Source: Chrysomallon squamiferum
Taxonomy: Eukaryota > Mollusca > Gastropoda > Neomphalida > Peltospiridae
Direction: 5' to 3'
Assembly: GCA_012295275.1 (NCBI GenBank)
Contig: CM022667.1
Location: 3,604,501-3,647,000, forward strand
Length of the DNA: 42,500 bases
This document shows, piece after piece, positions 1 to 12,060 of this stretch (position 1 is its first letter; each line of letters opens with the position of its first letter). The notes beneath the pieces are model-generated. The model had not been told where the DNA came from and searched no databases. It was given only the letters and a program-made list of their open reading frames with translations. The position numbers and the translations under genes are program-made.

Positions 1-129
1 GTTGGTTTTTTTTTCCACACTGTTTTGTTCTTTCGTGGCTTTTTCTAACACGATCTCTTCTTTTTTTCTTTTTTATTTCTTTAAACGTGGCTATTATACA
101 TAACTACACACACTGCCGACATTAAATAC

Positions 130-425
130 AACTTTGTTAAATATCCTCTCTGCCTCCTCCCACATTGCTCCTGCTCCTACATTTCCCCCTGATTCGCTTG
201 AGAGAGGGTTTAACTGTGTTAAGACCCGGCAGTGTTTATGAGAACTAGACAAGTCTGATTTCGCTGTTTTGGTTTCAGTAGCTCTATTATGTAACAGCCA
301 TAATCTGATTGTGCATGGCTGGTAGGCACTTTCCTCATGTTCGTAACACGAGAAAGTTCATCTGCAGCGTAGTCGGAACAAGATGTCAGACAGGTACATT
401 GTTACTTCTGACAGATAGCTACTAC
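130..425. other. Non-repetitive island, no gene seen
   Basis: Balanced composition without simple repeats, unlike the T-rich start of the window. It contains a TTTGGTTTCAG that could act as a splice acceptor, but no continuing open frame supports an exon. Confidence 0.3.
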
Positions 426-880
426 ACAGACTGCCACAGCATACACAGCGATATCACACACACACAAACAGATAGGATGTAAAGTGATATTATAGACTGT
501 GTAATATATACACATATGTGTATATATATATATAGAGAGAGAGAGAGAGATATAGTAAATATATATATGTATGTATGTATGTACAGGTTGTATGTACAGC
601 CATTATACCAGTCATGTAATTTATTATAATACACAGAAAATAAAATAATTATTAATTCACAGATAAAAATAAATATTAATAATTTGTACGTGTGCACTGG
701 TAATAAATACACATACCAAAACAACTGCAGGCAGACACGCACACACAGTAACACAAAACAAAAACACACACAATAACACAATAACACAAAAACGATACAC
801 ACACAAACACACACTCTTTCGATGTCAAAGCACAGATTGCTCACAGTTAAATACTCACACAAAGCGAGAGAAAGAGGAAA
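422..880. repeat. AC/AT-rich simple-sequence region
   Basis: Clusters of (CA)n, (TA)n, GA and TGTA tetranucleotide runs. The long minus-strand open frame is a translation of these (VCVCVC and YIYIHT patterns) and is not a gene. Confidence 0.7.
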
Positions 881-1017
881 CGAACGTCTCGGTGCTTTAA
901 CTCACGCCGAGATTGTTACTGTTGTGTTTCTGCACTTGTTACAGGGCCATAACTCCAGCCTGTTGAGACCAGCCTGTGTCGCTATTTGATCAGCTTAAAC
1001 TCACACACACTCACACT

Positions 1018-1020
<3 letters not shown>

Positions 1021-1057
<37 letters not shown>
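1021..1057. repeat. (TC)18 microsatellite
   Basis: Uninterrupted TC dinucleotide run. Confidence 0.95.
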
Positions 1058-1059
<2 letters not shown>

Positions 1060-1284
1060 CTCACTCACCAGTGCTAGGCTTGACTTAATAACATGTTTTA
1101 ACTATCACTTCAATTCTTCTTTGTTGTGTTATGCAAACTGTGCTCCTTGTTTGCCAGTGCAATCTAATAGATGTCTATCGGTATTCGTGAGGTGTTTTTG
1201 TTTTTTTGTGTTTTTTTTCATGGAGGTTTTTGTCAAATATCTCTGGCATTTGTAATCCTCCTCCAGTTCCAATCCATAAAAGAA

Positions 1285-1990
1285 ATTGGCATTTGTAATA
1301 CTGATTTATTTAACATTTAAATGCTGTGTTTATATTTGTAATATTAATGCCAGTTTAACGTTAAAATACGTGTGTTGTATTTATAGTAAGAGAAACTAGT
1401 ACTTGTAATACTGATGCAAGTTTATTTAACATTTAAATACTTTGTTACATTTGTAATACTGATGCAAGTTTATTTAACATTTAAATACTGTGTTACATTT
1501 GTAATATTAATGCAAGTTTATTTAACATTTAAATACTTTGTGTATATTTGTAATATTAATGCAAGTTTATTTAACATTTAAATACTGTGTTATATTTGTA
1601 TTATTAAAACCAGTTTAACTTTTAAATACTTTGTTATATTAGTAATATTAATACCAGTTTAACATTTAAATACTGTTATATTTATAGTAAAAGAAATTGG
1701 TATTTTTAATATCAAGACAAGTTTATTTAACATTTAAATACTGTTATATTTATAGTAAAAGAAATTGGTATTTTTAATATCAATACAAGTTTATTTAACA
1801 TTTAAATATTGTTATAGTTTATTACAAAAGAAATTAGTTTTTTTTTTATAAATTAACACTTAAATACTGTTTCATTTATTAAAAATAAATTAGTTTTTTT
1901 ATTTATAAAATTAACACCGAAATACTGTTATATTTATTACAGAAGAAACTGGTATTTGTAATATTAACACAAAAATTAAAACCGTAACTA
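1285..1990. repeat. AT-rich minisatellite, 44-68 bp units
   Basis: Repeated core TTAACATTTAAATACTGT with intervening TTATATTTGTAATATTAATG. Core starts near 1431, 1479, 1527, 1576, 1620, 1664, 1732 and 1800 give spacings of about 48 then 68 bases. The longer unit carries an added TAAAAGAAATTGGTATTT segment. Copies decay toward the 3' end. Confidence 0.85.
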
Positions 1991-2053
1991 ACTATAGTAG
2001 GAATCATACACAGTAATATATAAAGTTTTTATCAGATATATCTACATGTATGT

Positions 2054-2055
<2 letters not shown>

Positions 2056-2090
<35 letters not shown>
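2056..2090. repeat. (CA)n microsatellite
   Basis: About 17 uninterrupted AC units. Confidence 0.95.
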
Positions 2091-2091
<1 letters not shown>

Positions 2092-2099
2092 TTAAATCC

Positions 2100-2450
2100 C
2101 CTTGCTCCCAGGTCACACTCTGTTTCAACACCATATCTAAATGTGCTGTGTGTCTGTTGAACTGTTTGTTCCATAGAGCACACAGTGTGCTTTTAAAAAC
2201 TTGTCTGATAAGGTGACTGCTTGATCCGGGGTCAGGGCTGTCAGTCTATCACTCAGTGGTAGGTAATGGGCTGGACTGTCCACCTGGGCATGGCACATTC
2301 AGCCCTGTCCCCTGGGGAGAGAGGGAGGAGGCCAGGGGGGGGGGGGAAAGATGTCAGACGTAGCCTGGGTATCAGAGGAGGTGGGAGGGGCATGACAGTT
2401 ATTCAGATGTGAAATTAGTGATAGATTATTTTGGTTGCTGTAGTAGCAGA
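2100..2450. other. Mixed non-coding sequence with a G-rich stretch
   Basis: Moderate complexity, including a run of about eleven G near 2335-2345 inside GGGAGGAGG-like sequence. No gene seen; the open frames here are short and unconserved in appearance. Confidence 0.3.
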
Positions 2451-2830
2451 TGACTGTGAGTACAGTTAAACTGTTGATGCCGGTGTAGTAGTTGGAGATG
2501 TGAATTACCTTAAGCTGTTGTAGTTGGTGTAATTGTTGGTGTGCCACCGTAGTAAGCTGTTAATGTGAGTCTGATTTACTGATGGAAGTGAAGCTACTGT
2601 GAGAGATTGTCGATGTTGTAGTAGTTGGTGATGTGAATAGAATCTGATCCTCTCACAGAGATGATGCTGCTGTGAATGATCAGTGGGTGAGGCAGTAGAT
2701 GGGGATGGGACTCAGAGGGGGGAGGGTGTGAGTTGTTGTTACCAGGGGGAGGTCTTACTGCTAGTACAAGTGCAGATACTGTTAATGCCGGTGTTAGCTG
2801 GAGGATGATATTGTGTTGGTGGTCCAAACA
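2450..2830. repeat. Degenerate minisatellite around GTAGTTGGTGATGTGAA
   Basis: Diverged copies of a roughly 30-40 base unit containing TGTAGTAGTTGGTGATGTGA and CTGTTAATGCCGGTG. Copies are seen near 2470-2500, 2520-2560 and 2610-2640, with partial ones beyond. Confidence 0.5.
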
Positions 2831-2994
2831 GGTGTAACTGTTGCATGCTGGGAAGGCTTGTTTTGTTACTTGGAGCGTGAAGTATAGGTTTTACAGGAAG
2901 ATGAATGAACTGTTGAAGATTTAACAGTGAGCCAGTTCTTTTCAGTTCACTGTTAAACTACTTATACACACACACTGTCTGAACACTACACACT

Positions 2995-3390
2995 GATACA
3001 CATTTAATATTGTTACAGAGTCAGGTTACTACATAGTGATACATTTAAATATTTGTACACAGCCTATTAATACATAGTGATACATTTAATATTAATACAG
3101 TCTGTTAATACATAGTGATACATTTAATATTATTGCAGAGTCAGGTTGCTTCATAGTGATATATATTTAATACTGTTTATTAATACACAGTGATACATTT
3201 AATATCAGTACACAGTCATGTATATTGATATACATTTAATATCAGTACACAGTCATGTTACTATATATATTGATATATATTTAATATTAATATACAGTCT
3301 ATTAATTCATAGTGATACATATTTAATATTAGTATATAGCCCTTGAACTATATACTGATATACATTTAATATTAGTATGGAGTAAATATA
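2995..3390. repeat. AT-rich minisatellite, about 36-41 bp units
   Basis: Repeats of ACATAGTGATACATTTAATA followed by TTAGTACACAGTCTGTTA. GTGATACATTTA-type cores occur near 3036, 3077, 3115, 3156 and 3190, then as diverged ATTGATATACATTT forms up to about 3370. Confidence 0.85.
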
Positions 3391-3409
3391 TCTTAGAAAT
3401 AATGATTTT

Positions 3410-3961
3410 ATATTTTAGTATATACATACTTACACATACACATACACACACACACATATAAGCATACATACATACATACCTATATACCTACCTACCTACA
3501 CATTTACATAGCTGATACACACAGAAACGCATGTTTAAAGATATATAATTTTAATTGCTGACTTACAGATGATAAATACATTTTCTCATATTTTTAATTT
3601 CCTCCAAGACACCTTTTTATCATTATCAGCCTGACTATTGTAAACAACAGTCAGTAATCAACACAGACATTTTCTTTTGTTGTTTTTTGTTTCTTTGTAA
3701 CATGTGTAAACAATAAACCTTCTGAGATCAATAAAAACAAACAGTTTAAAATTAAAAAGAACATTAAGGATTTTTTTAAAAAAAAGAATTCAGTTCAATA
3801 AATTACTTAAATGTTGTAAATTACAACTTTTAAAATATTTGCAAAAGTGTTATTTATTATGGTCATCAGTCAAAAAGAAATTATTAAAAAAAAAGAAAAT
3901 TATTTAAAAAAATAAGTAAATAAATAAATAAAAGTTTTAAAGAAATATATCCACATAAAAA

Positions 3962-3997
<36 letters not shown>

Positions 3998-4027
3998 GTT
4001 CCACACACATATATAGATATATATATA

Positions 4028-4063
<36 letters not shown>

Positions 4064-4080
4064 TATATTATAAAAAATAT
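3410..4080. repeat. AT-rich sequence with (TA)n and (CATA)n runs
   Basis: Contains ACATACATACAT tracts (about 3420-3500 and 4030-4058), a (TA)n run at about 3963-3995 and A-rich filler. No gene seen. Confidence 0.7.
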
Positions 4081-4483
4081 GTAATGATAATGTTACTTGA
4101 TCATTACAATGCTCTCCCTCCCTGGTACAGGGGTGGGGAGAGTAAGTATGTTGTGTACAGTTCAGTTGTGATATATATCACATTGTCAGTGATGGTGTGG
4201 ATTCGTTTAAAGGTTAATTATAGTAATCTAAAAGCAAATGTGACTCACATCTTTCACCAACAAAAGGTATTTTCTTATACCCTGACTGAGTTCGGTCTGC
4301 AGTTCTTTTTCTCTTTTTGTTTTCTCACCTGATAAGAATGGGGGTCGTATCAAAAGTCTTTCCCAGCGTGTTAGTAAATCCTTTTTATCACGAGAACAGA
4401 ATTAATGAGTTACAGTGCAGGTTTTTTTTTTTTTAATATTTTGAGAGTTTTTCTTAAGACCCCAAAATCAGCCAGTTAAAAGT

Positions 4484-4524
<41 letters not shown>

Positions 4525-4985
4525 CGTGCATAGCATGTTAATATCATCGTTGTGAAAAATAAAAATAAAAAGTGTTTTTGATACTATGTAAAATGAGGTT
4601 AACGAAAACCATTTTTGAAATGTAATATTTTAATAATTCCTTTTTAAAGTTTTTTTCCTAAGTTAATGACAGAGCGAATTTTTTTGAAAAATTATTTGCA
4701 AAAACTGTCTTTATAATGTTGTTTTAGTTTTTTTTTTTAATATTAATAATATACTTGGATATGTTGTCTGAAACACAGAAATAGATTGAAGAGGATTAGT
4801 ACTTAAAAGATCAGAAGACTGTTCACTAATTATTTAGTTTATACAGTCCTTTGTCAAATATTTAGTTTATTAATTAATTCTTCTACAAATCTTTAGTTAA
4901 AAAACAACAACAAACGAATAATAATAATAATAATAATAATCTGGACTATAAAAAATAGTTTTCAGAGTCCATTAATCAAATATTG
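4080..4985. other. AT-rich non-coding sequence with a T31 run
   Basis: Moderate complexity at 4080-4350, then AT-rich with a T homopolymer at 4486-4516. The 82-codon plus-strand frame at 4084 has no recognisable motif and ends in a T-rich tract; I do not call it a gene. Confidence 0.4.
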
Positions 4986-5021
4986 TTTATAGGTACATGT
5001 GTGTGTGTATGTATGTGAATA

Positions 5022-5027
<6 letters not shown>

Positions 5028-5053
<26 letters not shown>

Positions 5054-5062
5054 GTATGTATG

Positions 5063-5094
<32 letters not shown>

Positions 5095-5118
5095 TGTATG
5101 TATGTATGTATGTATGTA
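5028..5118. repeat. (TA)n/(GTAT)n compound microsatellite
   Basis: TATATA passes into an uninterrupted TATG tetranucleotide run. Open frames on both strands here are pure repeat translations. Confidence 0.95.
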
Positions 5119-5299
5119 CATACATATTAATATTAATACTAAGAATATTTCAACTGTTTCAAAACAACCAACTATTTTTCCTGGCACGTCAAACTAAAAC
5201 ATTTACAAAGATCTGTAAGAACATAAAAAAAGCAGCCTGCAGAACCTATCACACTATTAATATCTCTGACAAAGTTGGTTAAAATGCAAAAAAAAAAGC

Positions 5300-5756
5300 C
5301 CTAGGGCATCTTACTAATTATAAACCAACAAAGAAAGCTCATTGTGAATCAAGGTGGCCTGAATGGCTTGGGTAAACCAAGTTGTTTGTCGTTGGTTCGT
5401 AAGATTTGAAAATAGCTGACTTCACTGAAAAACGTATGTCCTCCTTGTAACAACGTATGTACATTGAAATACATTTATTTATATGATTACGTTGATGTAA
5501 TACTTTGTGTTCTTTGTGTTACTGATGGTACTACTACAATATTAGAACTCTGTGATACTGCATTCAGTATTATTACGTAGTAGTGACAGGGCGCTTACTG
5601 TTTGTAAACAGTGGAATGCGATATTACGCAGTAATACTACGTTCACCATTAATACACTGTAACACTATATTTATTACCAGTATACAGCAATATTACATTT
5701 AGTGCATTCATAGGTAATATGACATTTATTGTTACTACTACACAGAGATATCTGTG
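5300..5756. other. Moderately complex sequence, diverged TATTACGTAGTA repeats
   Basis: 5330-5460 is non-repetitive. 5520-5740 holds diverged TATTACG, TAATACTACG and AGTAATA motifs and a forkhead-like inverted repeat at 5597-5612. No gene seen. Confidence 0.4.
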
Positions 5757-5757
5757 A

Positions 5758-5759
<2 letters not shown>

Positions 5760-5793
<34 letters not shown>

Positions 5794-5831
5794 AGATGTT
5801 AGTGTGTAAGTATGGATTGATAAATGTATAA

Positions 5832-5871
<40 letters not shown>
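5760..5871. repeat. Two (GT)n microsatellites
   Basis: GT runs at 5760-5791 and 5833-5871, separated by about 40 bases. Confidence 0.95.
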
Positions 5872-5872
<1 letters not shown>

Positions 5873-5899
5873 CGAATGTGTTTTTATATGTAAGAATGT

Positions 5900-7465
5900 A
5901 TGTATATGAAGGTATATATATGTAAAAGGCTTATGAAATTATATCTGTGATAATGGCTTCATATGTGTATGTAATCAAAATACATCTTTATAATTTGGTA
6001 ATTATTGTAAAATATTTTATTATTATTTTCCTGGGCATTTTTATTAATTTTTTTATTTTTTTATTTATGTTTTGAGAAAATTAAACTAAAGTATTGAGGA
6101 GGGGTCTTTTGTAAAAAAAAAAAAAAAAAAAAAAACATTTGTATTTAAAAAACCATAGCAAATTTATATTAGTAGCTGGACAGATTTCCATATTTATTTT
6201 TTTTTTAAAAAGAAAATTAATAACACTAATAACATTTCCTAAAATAATTTTTACATAATGTTCACCCTTCTTCTTATTATTCTTGTATTATTATTATTTA
6301 AATTACTTGTAGTCTTATAAGCCGCACACATAAAATCTAATGATAAAGGTATGATAAGACAGCAATCAAACTTGTACTTTAGATATTTCTTAGTTCAGCA
6401 CCTTTAATGTTAATAGGTTTGCACTTATTTAACAGTAAGCTGCTTCTAAAGAAAATTTTATATGTCTGTGTTTGGTGTAAATAGGGTCCATAATGATCCA
6501 GAAGCTTTTCACTTACAGGTTTAAAATTCATTTTCAAAGTAGATTTTATTACGTCTGTTTAATTGTTTATTATAGTTTTTGTGATGACTTATTTTTCTCT
6601 CTCTCTCCTACTAATATTTATTTTATTTATATATATATATATATATATATTTATTTATTTATTTATTTTATTTTATTATATTTTATTATTATTATATATT
6701 TTTTTTATTAGTCATTGAGTATTTTGTACTTTTTAATTATTAATTTATTTTGCGATCTTTTTCTCTTTTCTACCTTCATCTTCTTCATCATCTTCTTCTT
6801 CTTCTTCTTCTTGTTATATATCATCATCACATTATTATTGTTATTATTACTACTCCTATTATTATAAATGTTCTTCTTGTGATTTTTATTTATCTGTTTC
6901 TGTACTCAACTTATTCCTTTAACATTCATTGTTTTCAGTCTATCTATTTTTATATATTTTTACATCTATTTTTGTATTTGAAATACCAAGTTTATCTTCA
7001 TTGAAAATCATAATTATTCATCTTGTTTTAACATATCTTCCTTTTTTAACATGCAATAAATTTCCTACAATATTCTTCAAAAAAACTCCAAAAAAACCCA
7101 ACCAATAAATAAAATAAAAAATAAGTAAATTAAAAACAAAAATAAAATCTTTTTTTTAAAAAAAAAGTAAGAATAAAGAAATCTAGAGGCCTTCGGTGGT
7201 GGTGGTGGGGGAGAAATGTAGACAATAAAATTAATCTTCAAACTGTAATATTAAACCTAAAAATCTCAACAAAAAAAAAGAAGATAAAATCCAAGAATGT
7301 TTAAAAATTTAAAATAACCACTAAATATACATACATATGTATATATATGTATATATATATATATATATGTATATTTATTTCTAAATCTCATAAAACAAAA
7401 CAAAAACCAAAAAAAACAAACCCAAGAATTTAAAATATCAAACGTCATGAAAAGATCAGAATTTG

Positions 7466-7498
<33 letters not shown>

Positions 7499-7555
7499 AA
7501 AAAAAGTCTGGAATGGGGATCAAGGCAATGAGATCAATAAAAGTGACACCCAGCA
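5900..7555. other. AT-rich low-complexity sequence
   Basis: T-rich and A-rich blocks with homopolymers (A-run around 6113-6135, A-run around 7466-7496), a (TA)n run near 6630-6650 and TTC/ATT triplet runs near 6780-6860. No gene seen. Confidence 0.6.
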
Positions 7556-7835
7556 AAAGAAGTGGAGCTAGTAACGAGCTCTTTTGGCAGAGAGGTTGAA
7601 GAGCAGACAGGCAAAAAGTGCCATTAAAACTGTTACTTCACAGGCTAGGCAGTGTGAGTTATGACTCCAGTTGAAAACTCCGCTGACTTACGAGTGTTTT
7701 CTTCTGCCCGTATCCACTGGCAACCCGATCTACAGTTTCAAAAGCCAGTGAGGTGGTGCTGTTGATTTGTACCGACAACGTTGTTACTCATCCTCCAAAC
7801 TCCCAGTAGCGTTTTTCGCTGCTGACGGATTTATT
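7556..7835. other. Candidate conserved non-coding element
   Basis: About 280 bases of balanced composition, free of simple repeats, between low-complexity blocks. It includes GTGCCATTAAAACTGTTACTT and GTACCGACAACGTTGTTACT. No open frame of note. Called from composition alone. Confidence 0.3.
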
Positions 7836-7839
7836 CCTT

Positions 7840-9104
7840 AATATATATATATATATATATAACTTGAAACTTTGACGTTTTGTGGTTTTTAAATCTTTTT
7901 TTTTTTTTTTTTTTTTTGGCTTTTTTGTTTTCTTCATTTCTGTAACTTATTCATCATTTTAAACTAGTTGTATTTTTGTTTTATTTATTTTTTGGTTTTT
8001 GTTTTCTTGAGTTTTAAATTTAATTTATTTGTCATTTTATTCATTTATATACAACTTATATTTCTTCTTTATTTGTTTTTAATCTTCTTTTTTGTTTTTA
8101 ATCTTCTTTTTTGTTTTTAGTTTCTTGATATTTATTCCTATTCATCTTTTAATTCATTGACGTAACATACTCATTTTGAATTTTTTTGAATTTTTTTTAT
8201 AATCCTTTTTTTATTTTTATTTCTATTTATCTTCTTCATTTTTCTTCTTTTCTCTATTTTTGCTGTATTTTTACAATATTTGTCTTATCTCTTCTTCATA
8301 TCATATTCTATTTATTCTTATTTATTATCATTTTTCTCTTTTTTATTTAAATCTTATTCTAAGTTTTATTTCATTTTATTTTATTTATCTTTTTTTCTTT
8401 TTTTCTCTCTCTCTCATTCTGTCTTGACTAGGATTATCTTTCTTTTTTTAACTCTTCTTCTCTTTTCTTCTTCTTCCACTGTTTATTTCTCTGTTTCTTT
8501 ATCTTTGTTTAACTGTTTCAATCTTTTTTTTCTTAAATTTAAATCAGATCTAAATAAAACTTCAAGAAACGTTTCAATTAACAAAGAAAATTCACTCAAA
8601 AAAAAACACAAATTTTGTTTTTATTTTGTTTTTATGTTTATTTTTATTTGTTCTTCTTCATGCAGTAAACAAAATTCTTTTAGCTATTTATTTTTATTTT
8701 ATTTTTTTTTTATTTTTACCTTTTCTCTGTTTATTTGTTTTTCTTGAAGTGTTTTTCAACATTCTTTTTACACCTTTTTGTAAAAACTGAAACAAAACCA
8801 AATATTTTTTTATATATCTAGTGTAATATTTTCACATTTTAAATAATTATAAAGTACACAAACATTTTTTTATTTTTTTTTTTTTTTTTGAAGTCTCTCA
8901 CTGAAGAATCATTATAACATCATTAACTTTTCAAATTTGTTTTTATTTCAATGATTTACAAATAAGAATAATTTCAACCATAATTTTCCGTTATCAGAGC
9001 ACACTGACAAAATAAAATTAACGCATTTTCATTTATTTTTTTTTTCCCCAATACAATACAGCAGCAACAGGGCTTAACTTTTTTTCTTTATTAATTTTCT
9101 TTCT

Positions 9105-9135
<31 letters not shown>

Positions 9136-9290
9136 TTATTCTTATTTTCAGTTCTTTTCCTTTATTAAAAATCCCAATATAATTAAAATATTCGTCCATT
9201 ATTTTTGAATTTGTGACAGACCGTATCGAACATTTCGTTTTTCCCCCAACAACAATACACAGCAACATCATTGTGTTATGGATCGGAGTG
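7840..9290. other. T-rich low-complexity sequence
   Basis: Long T-rich stretch with TTTATTT, CTTC and TTTTTAATCTTC motifs and T homopolymers near 7898, 8870 and 9110. The 155-codon plus-strand frame at 8280 is F/L/S/Y-rich low complexity and not a gene. Confidence 0.6.
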
Positions 9291-9324
9291 TGTGTATATA
9301 TATATAATTTTATGAATATGAATT

Positions 9325-9800
9325 AATTACTGCTTCTGTAAGCAAAGCCCAGTTGGCAACAGATCCCAAGTCATTAGTCGGTAGAAATAATTAATTGTAT
9401 TCCATACATTGTCACCGCAGTTTGATTATTTCCATTGTCGCCGTTGCGATGAAAAGACCGTCACAGTTGTCGATGCTGTTGTGGGAAGGGGGCAATGGAT
9501 TGAGCGCTGCGCGTACATAAATGAACGGCATCAAAGACAAAAGACAGCAGTATGGCGACAGATTTTGTGATATTGACTCGGGAATTAATGTAAGTTATGG
9601 GTTTTTGTGTACACTGTGGTGAGGAATGCTACGAGGAGCTCTTTGTGCTGGCCACTGATTGCACTGACTCATCGATTTGAGATCAAAATGCACGAAAATG
9701 TCGACGAGAGACAAAAGAAATGCAACAGGTTTTCAATATTGATCTCATCTCACCAATTGTTGTTGTTCAGATCACTGTCTGCGGCGGCATTGCCTTCGCA
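9325..9800. other. Candidate conserved non-coding element upstream of the exon
   Basis: The longest non-repetitive, GC-balanced island upstream of the exon, about 475 bases. It includes GGATTGAGCGCTGCGCGTAC, AATGAACGGCATCAAAGACA and GATATTGACTCGGGAATTAA. A 66-codon open frame at 9607 lacks any recognisable domain. It may be an enhancer or an unrecognised non-coding exon. Confidence 0.35.
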
Positions 9801-9899
9801 AAATTAACTTTTTAAATTATCATTATCATTATCATTATTCTTGTTGTTGTCATCATAATGTAAGTTAAATATATTTTTGAAACCTAGTGTACATAAATG

Positions 9900-10045
9900 T
9901 CCATTCATAAATAAGTATGTACATACATACTTGTAGGTGTGTGTGTATGCGTGTACATCCATAGATAAATATGTACATACACATATACATACACCCACAC
10001 CCACACAAACATACATACGTACATACATACATACATGCACACGTG
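9900..10045. repeat. ACAT/CA-rich microsatellite cluster
   Basis: Compound TACATACATAC, GTGTGTATG and CACACCCACAC tracts. Confidence 0.85.
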
Positions 10046-10085
10046 TAGATGGAAAGAAAGGTAGGAAGTTAACTAAACAGACAAT

Positions 10086-10086
10086 C

Positions 10087-10129
<43 letters not shown>
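10086..10129. repeat. (CAGA)11 microsatellite
   Basis: Uninterrupted CAGA tetranucleotide run. Confidence 0.95.
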
Positions 10130-10179
10130 TTAATAGTCAGTCACAGATTAGTTACTGTTTGTGTAGAACTGAACTGATG

Positions 10180-11085
10180 TTTTCTTTAATGTCTGCTAAG
10201 TTAAAAAATCATAATTTCTGAGTGTGAAGTTTTAATTTGAAAATCTGTGAGTTTAAGTAAGTATACACACAGACATAAACAGACCAAAACACACAAACAA
10301 AATATATATTTTTTTTTTACTTTGGAATCAGAAAGTTACAAACTGTTCTAAATCATAATTAATAACATCAGCCATATATATATATATATATTATTTTTTT
10401 TAATTATTATTATGAAATTTTGAGACCTTGCTAACTACCTGCATTCATACTTACTCTCACCTTTCAAACATTTTTTTTTTTTTTGTATTAATCTGTCTAC
10501 AATTAAAATATATATGTGTGTGTGTCTCTGTGTGTGTCTGTGTGTATGTGTGTGTGGGTGTTTTACAAGATTTTTTACAATTTTTCAAATTTATTTTAGT
10601 TGTATATTTTTGCTTTCATTCACTTTTGGGTCTATTTTTAACCTTCATAATTTAATATTTTTATTATTTATTATATTTTAAATTTATTTATTTTTGTTGT
10701 CTTATTTTTAAAGTTAATCTGATATTAATCAGCAGTTTTAAAAGCTGTCGACAAGCTGACCTCATTGGGACCTGCGGGACATTTTTAATTAATTTATATA
10801 AAAATTCAATATCCATATTGATTTTTGCCACCAAAATATTTCTCTTTGCCTTCAGTGGTTCTGCCATTATTTTAATAAATTGTCTGGACACTAAAGAAAA
10901 CAATCAGGTTATATACAAAATGCTTTAATTTTATATATATTTATACAGAAATGTAATTTAATATCTAGTTGAGGAGTGAGTGATTTTTCTTAATTCATAT
11001 TTTTACATTATTAAGTGATCATTTCTCTTTAAAAAAAAATTTTTTTTTTTTAAATTAAATGTTATTGTTTTGTATTATTATTATT
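10180..11085. other. AT-rich non-coding sequence
   Basis: AT-rich with a GT-rich run at about 10513-10560 and a more complex patch at 10700-10870. No gene seen. Confidence 0.4.
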
Positions 11086-11089
11086 AAAA

Positions 11090-11850
11090 ACAGTTATGGA
11101 GTCTTATTATTGTAAAATACAAAACATCTCTGTAGTAAATTCTTTTTAAAATTATTGGTTTTTTTAATGTAATATGAAATGAAATAATATAAATAATGGC
11201 ATTTTAGTATTGTATAAAATTGGTGGCATTTTATTACTGTGAAAAAAACAATTATGGTATTTATTATTGTATAAAAATGAAGGTGCATTACTCTTATGTA
11301 AAAAAATGAGGTTATTATTCTATAAAAATGATAGTAAATTAATATTGTATAAAAAATGATAGTAAATTAATATTGTATAAAAGATGATGGTATTTTATTT
11401 ACTGTATAAAATTATGGTATTTATTTATTCTACAATAATGAAGGTAGATAAATATTGTATAACAGTAAAGGTATTTTATTTATTGTGACATAAGAAAGGT
11501 AAATTAATAATTACATAAACAATAGCAGTATTTTATTTATTCTGTTATAATGAAAGGTAAATTAATAATTACATAAACAATAGTGGTATTTTATTTATTC
11601 TGTAATAATGAAAGGTAAATTAATAATTGCATAAACAATAGAGTATTTTATATTTATTCTGCAATAATGAAAGGTAAATTAATAATTGCATAAACAATAG
11701 TGGTATTATATTTATTCTGTAACAATGAAAGGTAAATTAATAATTTTACAAACAATAGTGGTATTTTTATTTTATTGTGACATAACAAAAGGTAAATTAA
11801 TATTTTCTACGAACAAACAATAGCGGTATTTTGTTATTTATTGTGCAATA
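11090..11850. repeat. AT-rich minisatellite, 58 bp units
   Basis: From 11460 onward a 58-60 base unit containing GAAAGGTAAATTAATAATTA and ACAATAGTGGTATTTTATTT. Cores start at 11494, 11552, 11610, 11669, 11727 and about 11787. The 5' part (11090-11460) carries shorter, diverged copies of the TGGTATTTTATTATTGTATAAAA half. Confidence 0.9.
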
Positions 11851-11859
11851 GTGGACACA

Positions 11860-12060
11860 TCCAGGTATTTGTCAGTCGACATCACTGTTGCTATGCCTGA
11901 CTTTTTTTTAATGGGATCAGTGACACTGTACCTGGGTGCTGTGTTAATTTTCTCTTTGTTCTTTTCTCTGTTTTGCCAGGTAGTTAGTGTCACAGTCATT
12001 ATCGGCTGGTGTTGACTTGCTTCTCTCTTATCCTGCTTTATAATGTAACAGATTTAAGCT
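11860..12060. other. Non-repetitive island before the exon
   Basis: About 200 bases of balanced sequence, including TCAGTCGACATCACTGTTGC and CACAGTCATTATCGGCTGGT, ending where T-rich intron resumes. No open frame. Confidence 0.3.

Noticed and set aside
422-862. 146-codon minus-strand cysteine/valine-rich frame
   Set aside because: Translation of CA and TA dinucleotide runs.
8280-8747. 155-codon plus-strand open frame
   Set aside because: Almost entirely F, L, S and Y from T-rich sequence; no domain and no gene structure.
10086-10129. CRISPR-like or satellite array
   Set aside because: A plain CAGA tetranucleotide run with no spacers.
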